Origin: Gammaproteobacteria bacterium
GTDB taxonomy: Bacteria; Pseudomonadota; Gammaproteobacteria; Steroidobacterales; GCA-2729495
Length of the DNA stretch: 5,315 nt
Direction: 5' to 3'
Assembly: GCA_030429685.1 (NCBI GenBank)
Contig: JAUIEY010000145.1
Span: 1-5,315 of the forward strand
Position 1 is the first letter of the stretch. Every line of letters begins with the position of its first letter. The position numbers were made by a program, and so were the translations under genes. The notes under the pieces are model-generated. The model saw only the letters and a program-made list of their open reading frames with translations, ran no database searches and was not told where the DNA came from. Below are positions 1-5,277 of this stretch, piece after piece.

Positions 1-378
1 ATGACCGAAGCGGTGTTTCGCGGTCAGGTATCACTGTTTAATGTGTGGGCCAGCTGGTGCCCGGGCTGCGCTGCGGAACATGAGCTGCTGCTGGCCATCG
101 GCACCCAGTCGGATGTGCCCATCTATGGACTGAACTGGAAAGATGAGCGCCCGGCCGCCCTGCAATGGCTGGAAACCCGCGGCAACCCTTATCAGGCCGT
201 GGCCGTGGATCGCGACAACATCACCGGCATCGACTGGGGCGTTTACGGGGCTCCGGAAACCTTTCTTATCGATGCCGACGGGGTGATTCTCTACAAACTG
301 GTCGGGCCGCTTACGCCACAGCTGTGGGTCGACGAGTTTCAGCCGCGTATTGCCGCAGCTCGTGGAGAAATTCAGTGA
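1..378 (+). CDS. ccmG: Thiol:disulfide interchange protein CcmG/DsbE (5' truncated)
   Basis: Membrane-anchored periplasmic thioredoxin-like protein of cytochrome c maturation System I. The family keeps the CXXC of apocytochromes and of CcmH reduced before haem attachment, with electrons supplied by CcdA/DsbD. Seen here: the redox motif WASWCPGC (C20 and C23 in the visible part) followed by the family-typical EH, the segment GLNWKDERPAALQWL like the CcmG-specific insert, and the cis-proline motif VYGAPETFLID (P85). Only 125 residues are present, against about 185 in E. coli, and the N-terminal membrane anchor is missing. The ATG at base 1 therefore looks like an internal methionine, and the gene very probably begins before the window. 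Its stop overlaps the ccmH start by 4 bp (GTGA, 375-378), placing it in a ccm operon. Family assignment is firm; the start is unknown. Confidence 0.93.
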   Translation: MTEAVFRGQVSLFNVWASWCPGCAAEHELLLAIGTQSDVPIYGLNWKDERPAALQWLETRGNPYQAVAVDRDNITGIDWGVYGAPETFLIDADGVILYKLVGPLTPQLWVDEFQPRIAAARGEIQ

Positions 379-800
379 ATAAAGGCGCTTTAAGTACTGT
401 TTTTACGATTCTTTTGCTGCTTCCAATGGAGCGGGCCATGGCCATCGACCCGTCTGCCGAATTGGCTGACCCGGAGCAGCAGGCTCTGTACGAGCAAATC
501 ACCGCGGAAGTGCGCTGCCTGGTCTGCCAGAACCAGACCATCGCCGACTCGACTGCACCGCTGGCCGCCGACTTGCGTCGCGAAATTCGCCGCATGATCG
601 AAGCAGGGCAGGCGGAGGGCGAAATCAAGGATTTCCTGGTGGACCGCTACGGCGGCTTTGTCCTTTATAAACCGCGGTTTCAGTCCTGGAACATTCTGTT
701 GTGGGTGGCACCGCTGGTGCTGCTGCTGGTGGGCCTGTTCGCGGTAGCCCGCTTTGCCCGCAACCGGGCGGCGCTGCCCATAGACGAGGACGCCGGATAA
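375..800 (+). CDS. ccmH: Cytochrome c-type biogenesis protein CcmH
   Basis: Periplasmic thiol-oxidoreductase subunit of the System I haem lyase, which reduces or holds the apocytochrome CXXCH cysteines together with CcmG and CcmF. The 141-aa protein has a signal peptide (about residues 1-23, ending AMA before IDPSAEL), the family signature VRCLVCQNQTIADS with redox cysteines C48 and C51, the conserved stretch YGGFVLYKPRF (92-102), one transmembrane helix (about 105-125) and a short basic cytoplasmic tail. I chose the GTG start at 375 because it begins the signal peptide. It also has a GGAG ribosome-binding site at 364-367 with 7-nt spacing, and it gives the usual 4-bp overlap with ccmG. A longer in-frame reading from 165 only shadows ccmG. 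The protein is the short, CcmH-only form, with CcmI encoded separately, unlike the fused E. coli CcmH. Confidence 0.95.
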   Translation: MNKGALSTVFTILLLLPMERAMAIDPSAELADPEQQALYEQITAEVRCLVCQNQTIADSTAPLAADLRREIRRMIEAGQAEGEIKDFLVDRYGGFVLYKPRFQSWNILLWVAPLVLLLVGLFAVARFARNRAALPIDEDAG

Positions 801-1474
801 TGAGCCCTGAATTTCTTGGCCTCGCGCTTGCGCTGGGCGTGCTGGCGGCGCTGCTGGTCGCCATCCCTCTCTGGCAGGCGGGCGGAGCAGGCGGCAGCGC
901 CCGCAACCGGGTGGGTGCCGTGGCAACGCTGCTCTTGCTGCCTTTGGCCGTGCTGTCGCTCTACACCCAGGTCAGCAGCTACCCCTGGGACAATCCAGAG
1001 CGTCTCACAGCGCCGCCGCCCGGCGCGGCGCCGGGGCCTGAGCAGATTCAGGCCATGGTGGACGGGCTGGCGGCGCGCATGGCCGAGGAACCCACCGTTG
1101 AAGGCCTGACCATGCTGGGGCGCAGTTACGCAACCCTGCAGCGATTTGAGGACGCAGTGCAGGCCTATCATCAGGCCTGGGAAATGACCGGCGGCGAAGA
1201 CCCCGGCGTGAGTCTGGCTTATGCCGAAGCGCTGTTGCTGGCCGATCGCAACAGCATCCTCACCAGTGCCGGCGACTTGCTGGACAGCGTGCTGCAGCAA
1301 GCACCGGACAGCCCCAAGGCGCTTTGGTACGGCGGCATGAGTTCCATCGCGCGGGGCCGTGCGGACGAAGGGCGGGAACGCCTGGTAAGGCTGCTGAATC
1401 AACCGGATATACCCGACGAGTTGCGTCAGGTTGTGCAGCAGCAGCTAGCTGCATTGACAGAACCGCAACCATGA
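800..1474 (+). CDS. ccmI: Cytochrome c biogenesis TPR protein CcmI (CycH), short form
   Basis: Apocytochrome c chaperone of System I. In the family, two N-terminal membrane helices with a cytoplasmic loop form CcmI-1, and a periplasmic TPR domain (CcmI-2) binds the C-terminal helix of apocytochromes. The 224-aa product shows two hydrophobic helices (about 5-24 and 38-57), a Pro/Ala-rich linker (about 70-80), a helix of the type IQAMVDGLAARMAEEP, and TPR-like repeats (about 101-134, with LGRSYATLQRFEDAVQAY, and a weaker one at about 172-205). The ATG at 800 overlaps the ccmH stop (TAATG), with GAGGA at 786-790 as ribosome-binding site 9 nt away. An upstream in-frame ATG at 701 lies inside ccmH and would add low-complexity sequence, so I rejected it. 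Oddity: only about 13 residues separate the two helices, whereas classical CcmI has a long loop there with a leucine-zipper-like segment. Confidence 0.88.
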   Translation: MSPEFLGLALALGVLAALLVAIPLWQAGGAGGSARNRVGAVATLLLLPLAVLSLYTQVSSYPWDNPERLTAPPPGAAPGPEQIQAMVDGLAARMAEEPTVEGLTMLGRSYATLQRFEDAVQAYHQAWEMTGGEDPGVSLAYAEALLLADRNSILTSAGDLLDSVLQQAPDSPKALWYGGMSSIARGRADEGRERLVRLLNQPDIPDELRQVVQQQLAALTEPQP

Positions 1475-2337
1475 GCCGGCCGGTCATCGAGAGTTTTTTC
1501 GACCCACAGACGTCCACCGTCAGCTATGTGGTTGCCGAACCCGACGGGCCACATTGCGCGATCATCGACTCGGTACTGGAATTTGATCCCAAATCAGGCC
1601 GCACCGCGACAGCATCAGCCGACCGGCTGATTGATTTTGTGCGAAACAAGCAGCTGGCCGTTGACTGGATTCTCGAAACGCATGCCCATGCCGATCATCT
1701 GTCAGCTGCGCCTTATCTGCAGCGCGCGCTCGGCGGCAAAACGGCGATCGGTGCACATATAGTCGACGTTCAACGCATTTTTGCGGGCATTTTTAACCTC
1801 GAACCGGATTTTGCGACTGACGGCTCACAATTCGACCGCCTGTTTGCCGACGGCGACAGGTTCAGAATAGGGCAACTGGAAGTGGAGGTTATGCACACCC
1901 CCGGTCACACACCGGCCTGTCTGACCTATCTGATCGGTGGCACCGCCTTTGTCGGCGACACCCTGTTCATGCCGGACTATGGCACGGCGCGGGCCGACTT
2001 TCCCGGCGGTGACGCGGCTGCCTTGTACCGTTCCATTCAGAAAGTGCTGGCATTACCTGCCAATACAAAACTGTATCTGTGCCATGACTACCTGACGCCG
2101 GAACGCGCGGAGCACGCCTGGGAAACCAGTGTAGGCGAGCAGCTTGCCCACAACGTGCATGTCCGTCAGGGCATCAGTGAGAGCGATTTCGTGGCCATGC
2201 GCGAGGCTCGCGACAAAACCCTGGACATGCCGCGGTTGTTACTGCCCGCAGTGCAAATCAATATCCGCGCCGGGCAACTGCCGCCGGCGGAAAGCAACGG
2301 CACCAGCTACCTGAAAACACCGGTCAATCTACTCTAG
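1471..2337 (+). CDS. MBL-fold metallohydrolase, ETHE1/persulfide dioxygenase-like
   Basis: Metallo-beta-lactamase-fold enzyme of the ETHE1/Blh-like group, whose characterised members oxidise glutathione persulfide to sulfite using one iron. The 288-aa protein carries the metal motif THAHADH (H71, H73, D75, H76), HTPGH (H146), VGDTLF (D163), the ETHE1-type stretch GTARADF followed by ALYRSI (172-189, with R174 where ETHE1 has its conserved active-site Arg), and CHDY (H205). The C-terminal segment (about 225-288, ending YLKTPVNLL) matches what I recall of bacterial homologues annotated simply as MBL-fold hydrolases. The protein starts directly with VIESFFDP, with no DUF442/rhodanese domain. The ATG at 1471 overlaps the ccmI stop (ATGA) and has no strong ribosome-binding site, so coupled translation from ccmI is likely. 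Longer in-frame reading up to 1324 overlaps ccmI and is rejected. Exact substrate is inferred; a glyoxalase II-like activity cannot be excluded. Confidence 0.88.
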   Translation: MSRPVIESFFDPQTSTVSYVVAEPDGPHCAIIDSVLEFDPKSGRTATASADRLIDFVRNKQLAVDWILETHAHADHLSAAPYLQRALGGKTAIGAHIVDVQRIFAGIFNLEPDFATDGSQFDRLFADGDRFRIGQLEVEVMHTPGHTPACLTYLIGGTAFVGDTLFMPDYGTARADFPGGDAAALYRSIQKVLALPANTKLYLCHDYLTPERAEHAWETSVGEQLAHNVHVRQGISESDFVAMREARDKTLDMPRLLLPAVQINIRAGQLPPAESNGTSYLKTPVNLL

Positions 2338-2349
2338 GCGAAACCCGGA

Positions 2350-2371
2350 GGCGCTGAGCCGGGGCAGCGCC
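2350..2371 (+). terminator. GC-rich stem-loop after the ccm/MBL operon
   Basis: A perfect 7-bp inverted repeat, GGCGCTG and CAGCGCC, with an 8-nt loop begins 12 bases after the stop of the metallohydrolase gene. This is where an operon terminator would be expected. No continuous T run follows (CTGTGTCGATATATGG), so it would be an imperfect intrinsic terminator or a 3'-end-protecting hairpin. Function is inferred from position. Confidence 0.4.
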
Positions 2372-2375
2372 CTGT

Positions 2376-2429
2376 GTCGATATATGGTCTATTTAACATA
2401 ATATACATTATGCGTATTTTATCGCTATA
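2376..2429. promoter_or_regulatory. AT-rich patch with perfect palindrome CATAAT-N4-ATTATG
   Basis: Between two convergent genes, about 54 bases are strongly AT-rich within otherwise GC-rich DNA. The centre, 2397-2412, reads CATAATATACATTATG, a perfect 6-bp inverted repeat with a 4-base spacer. This size and symmetry suit a dimeric regulator site. A weak sigma70-like pair can also be drawn on the plus strand (TTTAAC at 2392-2397, 17 bp, TATTTT at 2415-2420), but no convincing gene starts downstream. It could be an operator or promoter for an unannotated small RNA, or simply an AT-rich spacer. Confidence 0.3.
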
Positions 2430-2462
2430 GGGGCGGGGTGCCGCTGGCGGCTCAGAATGCCC

Positions 2463-2984
2463 TCACGCCTTGGCGACACCCTCCAGGATCAGCCGCTGGG
2501 CTTCTTCCAGGCCTTCCCAGCCGATCACCTTCACCCACTTGGTGGGTTCCAGTGCTTTGTATTGTTCAAAGAAATGTGCGATCCGGTCCAGCAGGATCGG
2601 CGGCATATCGCGGTAGTCGGTGACGTGATCGTAGTACTTAGTCAGGCGGCGCGACGGCACGGCCAGTATTTTTTCGTCCCGGCCGGCTTCATCTTCCATG
2701 ATCAGCACACCGATCGGCCGCACCGAAATGATGCATCCCGGCGTCAGTGCCCGGTTGCCGTAGCACATGACATCCACAGGATCGCCGTCATCTGACAAGG
2801 TATTGGGGATAAAACCGTAGTTACACGGGTAATGCATGGCGGTATACAGAAACCGATCCACCATGAGCGCGCCGCTGGCCTTGTCCACTTCATACTTGAT
2901 CGGTTCGCCGCCCAGCGGGACTTCGATCACCACATTAACGTTCTCCGGCGGGTTATCACCCACAGGCACCTTGTCCAGATTCAT
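2463..2984 (-). CDS. ppa: Inorganic pyrophosphatase (family I, soluble)
   Basis: Cytoplasmic Mg-dependent enzyme that hydrolyses pyrophosphate to two phosphates, pulling nucleotide polymerisation and other biosynthetic reactions forward. The 173-aa product aligns by eye with E. coli Ppa along its whole length. All active-site positions I can place are present: E21, K30, E32, R44, Y52, Y56, the signature DGDPVDV (D66, D68, D71), D98, D103, K105, and Y142/K143. I chose the ATG at 2984 because it begins MNLDKVPVGDN, the usual family N-terminus, and has a GGCGAG-like ribosome-binding site upstream. An in-frame ATG at 3029 would add 15 residues (MQNNLRLRQIQARNL) with uncommon codons and no family match. 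Convergent with the metallohydrolase gene. Probably its own transcription unit, because about 150 bases separate it from the next gene upstream. Confidence 0.96.
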   Translation of the reverse strand: MNLDKVPVGDNPPENVNVVIEVPLGGEPIKYEVDKASGALMVDRFLYTAMHYPCNYGFIPNTLSDDGDPVDVMCYGNRALTPGCIISVRPIGVLIMEDEAGRDEKILAVPSRRLTKYYDHVTDYRDMPPILLDRIAHFFEQYKALEPTKWVKVIGWEGLEEAQRLILEGVAKA

Positions 2985-3065
2985 TAGGTTTCTCGCCTGA
3001 ATTTGCCGCAGCCGGAGATTATTTTGCATTGCGCCATGCGGGCTGCAGGATGTGCGCGGGCGCGC

Positions 3066-3071
3066 ATCATA
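3066..3071 (-). promoter_or_regulatory. Possible -10 box for ppa
   Basis: On the minus strand this reads TATGAT, one mismatch from TATAAT. It would start transcription about 75 bases before the chosen ppa ATG. The -35 region is poor (TTCCCG at 17-bp spacing) and lies within the 3073-3096 inverted repeat, so the promoter is weak or activator-dependent if real. Confidence 0.3.
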
Positions 3072-3072
3072 G

Positions 3073-3096
3073 CGTTTCCGGCGGCTGCCGGGAACG
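3073..3096. repeat. 10-bp inverted repeat between ppa and the beta-barrel gene
   Basis: CGTTTCCGGC, a 4-base loop GGCT, then GCCGGGAACG. All ten positions pair in plus-strand RNA (one G-U); minus-strand RNA would have one C-A mismatch. It lies 36 bases beyond the stop of the beta-barrel gene and just before the putative ppa -10 box. No T run follows on either strand, so a standard intrinsic terminator is not supported. It could be a 3'-end stabilising hairpin or a regulator site at the ppa promoter. Confidence 0.45.
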
Positions 3097-3132
3097 GCTA
3101 TTGAACAAAAATCGCGGTATTTTCGCCGGTGA

Positions 3133-3885
3133 CTATTCGGTGACGTAAATCAGGCCGAGAAAAAATGCTTCGTCCAGTTCTTCCATGGCCGGCAGGTCAG
3201 AACTGAGACTGCCACCATAGGAAAACAGCAGTGCAAGCGCATCATTGACCGCGTATTCGGCACCGATGTTCCAGTTGTTCTCGTCGGCATCCTGACCGGA
3301 TACACGCACCGTATAAACTTCCGCCAGCAAGGTCAGCTGCTCATTCACGCCGTAGCCGGCCGCCAGGCCCGCGAATTTGCCATTCGGGCCACTTGACGTG
3401 GCCTCATATGCCAGTTGTGCGTTAAAAGCCCATGGCCCGGTTTCATATGACGCGATTACCGGCAGGCTTAGCACATTCACGTCCTCAATGATGCCGCGAT
3501 TGGTGGATGAACTGGTAAATGGAAACGAATACGATGGCGCCACGGCAACAGCAACGCTGTCATTGCTGAACAACTGCCATTTGAATTCAAAACCGATGGC
3601 ATCGAAATCGGATCGGCTGCTGCTGCCGGGTTCGTCCACAACAGTACGTGCAATGGCGACTGATCCCTGCATGCTGTCGGAAAAGCCATAGGCAACTTCC
3701 AGCCCCGGGGCTATATATGAGTCACCGACATCTCTTTTGTCGCCCTCTACCGCCAGTATGTATTCCCAGCCACCGGTGGCCAGTACACCCGGGTCATCGG
3801 TGACCAGCGGCGGCCCGGCATTGACGGTAGTAACAGCAAATAGCATTGCGACCGACATAGCCGCGCGCGCGTTGACGCTCTTCAA
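3133..3885 (-). CDS. Putative outer-membrane beta-barrel protein (PF13557-like)
   Basis: A 250-aa exported protein. Residues 1-23 form a signal peptide (basic start MKSVNAR, hydrophobic core, cleavage after VNA). The mature protein begins GPPLVTDDPGVLATGGWEY, a start I associate with the PF13557 family ('putative MetA-pathway of phenol degradation', often labelled transporter). The rest is rich in alternating hydrophobic/polar stretches such as VAVAVAPSYSFPF, WAFNAQLAYEA and LALLFSYGG, with short polar turns, as in outer-membrane beta-barrels. It ends LGLIYVTE, without the usual terminal Phe. The start codon is TTG: no ATG or GTG lies between it and the upstream in-frame stop, GGGGA lies 9 bases before it, and the first internal ATG (codon 10) would leave a poor signal peptide. 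A MerR-type promoter lies directly upstream. The substrate is unknown and the family call is moderate; export is well supported. Confidence 0.65.
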   Translation of the reverse strand: MKSVNARAAMSVAMLFAVTTVNAGPPLVTDDPGVLATGGWEYILAVEGDKRDVGDSYIAPGLEVAYGFSDSMQGSVAIARTVVDEPGSSSRSDFDAIGFEFKWQLFSNDSVAVAVAPSYSFPFTSSSTNRGIIEDVNVLSLPVIASYETGPWAFNAQLAYEATSSGPNGKFAGLAAGYGVNEQLTLLAEVYTVRVSGQDADENNWNIGAEYAVNDALALLFSYGGSLSSDLPAMEELDEAFFLGLIYVTE

Positions 3886-3923
3886 GATAACAATTCCCCG
3901 GTAGAAGCAAATGCAGAACTGAC

Positions 3924-3954
3924 ATTGTTAACCTTCAACCCGCTTGAAGGTCAA
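3924..3954 (-). promoter_or_regulatory. MerR/CueR-type promoter with 21-bp dyad operator
   Basis: Read on the minus strand: -35 TTGACC (3949-3954), a 19-bp spacer, and -10 AACAAT (3924-3929). The dyad ACCTTCAA / TTGAAGGT with a 5-base centre (3931-3951, 21 bp) fills the spacer; a further GTT/AAC pair past one mismatch extends it to 3927-3955. An over-long spacer bearing a dyad that overlaps the -35 box is the hallmark of MerR-family activated promoters, and ACCTTC...GAAGGT resembles CueR operators as I recall them. Transcription would start about 30 bases before the TTG start of the beta-barrel gene. No MerR-family gene lies in the window. A terminator for the upstream gene is the alternative, but there is no T run and the stem is only moderately GC-rich. 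Confidence 0.6.
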
Positions 3955-3968
3955 CGCTAGACAGGGCT

Positions 3969-5144
3969 CTAGCCTTTCAATACCAGCCTGAGCACGCCTT
4001 CCTGAGGTTCATGCAGACCGCGTGCATGCAAGGCGTAACGAAGGGCAATTTTCTTGCCGGCAATGGCCGGGCGCAAAGCGACCCGCAGCGCCGTTTCGTA
4101 GAGGGATTGCGAGTGGCCGGGATGCAACTGCTCTATATCCTGACGCACCTGTGCCGCACCTTTGTAAAACGTTACCGCCGGGTATTCCAGCAAATCACTT
4201 TCGTGTTCCGAACGCCCCGGCTCGGGACATAGTTTTTCCACCACGGCAAACTCATCGACCATGGGCATTGTGATCACCACGGTTACCTCTTCCAGCAACT
4301 GCTCACCGTTATTGCAGATACTGAAATTCAGTTTCAGCGCGTTGCTTTCCTGAAAGTAGTAGGCATCGGCGTCGTGATAGTCATCCGGTACCGCGTTAAA
4401 GTTTTCGATCAAGGTATTCACACCACGCTCATCGTATGGCAGATCACTGCCATACTGTTGTGCGTGAACCAGCCGGGCCACGCTGGAGTCGGCGACATCG
4501 CGCTCCCCCGCCGCTTTCACTACGGCTATCTGATCCTGCAGCCTTTTGGTGGCAAGCGCAGACGGTGCTGTGCTCAGATCCGGTATGCGCGTTATCCACT
4601 GTTGCGCTGCCGGGTCGTCGCCAAAGCCGATACTTACGGCAGGTGCTGCCACCGCAGCCGGCGATGCCACCGCAGGTTCGCCGGAACTGCCAAACATTCG
4701 GTCAAGATCAGCCCGGCGGGCGGCACGGAACAGCCCGGGTTCGCGTATCCAGCAGGCGCCGGTTTTCAGGTCCTGACTCAAATCAGTACAGACCAGATAC
4801 GGCGGATTGTCGCAGCGATCAATGGTCAGAACGGCTACCAGTTTGCCGCGCACGCTGCTGCAATTCATATCGACACTCAGCTGCGGCTCAAGATACTGGC
4901 GTACCAGACCGGCATAGCCTTCGACTTCGGCCAGGGCTTTTTCGTCGAGGCCGCTGACAGCAATTTTCCCGTCAGCATCGCGGTGCGCACCCAGCACGAT
5001 GTGACGCGCTTCCGCGCCCGGCAAATTGGCAAGGCCCATCACATCGCGAATCAAATCGGCACGCCCGGAACTGCCATAGCTCTGCTCACGCAGGCAGATT
5101 TCCAGGCAGTCCCGAGGCTGTTTGAGAAGATTGTCTACAAGCAT
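3969..5144 (-). CDS. AlbA_2 (Schlafen-like) domain protein with beta-rich C-terminal domain
   Basis: A 391-aa soluble protein. Residues about 5-151 resemble the AlbA_2/Schlafen AlbA_2 domain (PF04326): LLKQPRDCLEICLREQ at the start, RADLIRDVMGLANL, HIVLGAHRDADGKIAVSG, VRGKLVAVLTIDRCDNPPYL, and the closing pattern ACWIREPGLFRAARRADLDRMF. The canonical LEFK has become LEIC, so its Lys is lost. An Ala/Pro-rich linker follows (about 152-171), then an acidic segment and a region with beta-sandwich character (ALKLNFSICNNGEQLLEEVTVVITMP), perhaps Ig-like. The domain is tied to nucleic acid or nucleotide binding in regulators and some defence proteins, but the role here is unknown. The start is uncertain: ATG 5144 begins right at the domain and its codons look normal. 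GTG 5234, ATG 5228 and ATG 5201 would add up to 30 residues with rare codons and sit very close to an upstream terminator. Confidence 0.6.
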   Translation of the reverse strand: MLVDNLLKQPRDCLEICLREQSYGSSGRADLIRDVMGLANLPGAEARHIVLGAHRDADGKIAVSGLDEKALAEVEGYAGLVRQYLEPQLSVDMNCSSVRGKLVAVLTIDRCDNPPYLVCTDLSQDLKTGACWIREPGLFRAARRADLDRMFGSSGEPAVASPAAVAAPAVSIGFGDDPAAQQWITRIPDLSTAPSALATKRLQDQIAVVKAAGERDVADSSVARLVHAQQYGSDLPYDERGVNTLIENFNAVPDDYHDADAYYFQESNALKLNFSICNNGEQLLEEVTVVITMPMVDEFAVVEKLCPEPGRSEHESDLLEYPAVTFYKGAAQVRQDIEQLHPGHSQSLYETALRVALRPAIAGKKIALRYALHARGLHEPQEGVLRLVLKG

Positions 5145-5186
5145 GGTTATTCGCGGGCCCGCATCTGGCGCAGCCCGTCTGCTTAG

Positions 5187-5192
5187 ATTATG
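5187..5192 (-). promoter_or_regulatory. Possible -10 box for the AlbA_2-domain gene
   Basis: CATAAT on the minus strand, one mismatch from TATAAT, about 43 bases before the preferred ATG at 5144 and downstream of the terminator hairpin. I find no good -35 hexamer at 16-18 bp. It is consistent with the shorter start but weak alone. Confidence 0.22.
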
Positions 5193-5237
5193 TAGACTCA
5201 TTGCCCCAAGCCGCGATGTGGTTCGCATTTCCACGCT

Positions 5238-5261
5238 AAAACCGGCGCACCGCGCGCCGGT
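5238..5261 (-). terminator. Probable rho-independent terminator of an upstream minus-strand gene
   Basis: On the minus strand, a perfect 8-bp GC-rich stem ACCGGCGC / GCGCCGGT with a 5-base loop runs into TTTT (5241-5238). It would end transcription of a gene entering from beyond the right edge, whose stop may be the TAA at 5280-5278. That would make the AlbA_2-domain gene a separate transcription unit. The T run is short, which limits confidence. Confidence 0.5.
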
Positions 5262-5277
5262 CGACCGACTATTTAAC

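Noticed and set aside
390..926. A 178-codon open frame on the minus strand
   Set aside because: It is a shadow of ccmH and the ccmI start; the predicted protein is Pro/Arg/Gln-rich without domains.
680..1402. A 240-codon open frame on the minus strand opposite ccmH/ccmI
   Set aside because: It is an antisense shadow of two well-supported ccm genes, with no family-like motifs.
2440..2451. GCCGC-TG-GCGGC inverted repeat just past the ppa stop, as a terminator
   Set aside because: Only five base pairs with a 2-base loop (or four with a 4-base loop), and no T run on the minus strand; too weak to call.
2438..2795. Plus-strand open frames antisense to ppa
   Set aside because: They are shadows of a pyrophosphatase gene with all active-site residues intact, and have no ribosome-binding site or recognisable domain.
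3927..3955. Inverted repeat read as an intrinsic terminator for the AlbA_2-domain gene
   Set aside because: No T run follows. The repeat coincides exactly with a -35, 19-bp spacer, -10 arrangement facing the next gene, which the operator reading explains better.
4374..5186. A 270-codon open frame on the plus strand opposite the AlbA_2-domain gene
   Set aside because: Its translation has no recognisable domain and is rich in Arg/Gln/Ile patterns typical of an antisense frame in GC-rich DNA, whereas the minus-strand protein shows coherent family motifs.
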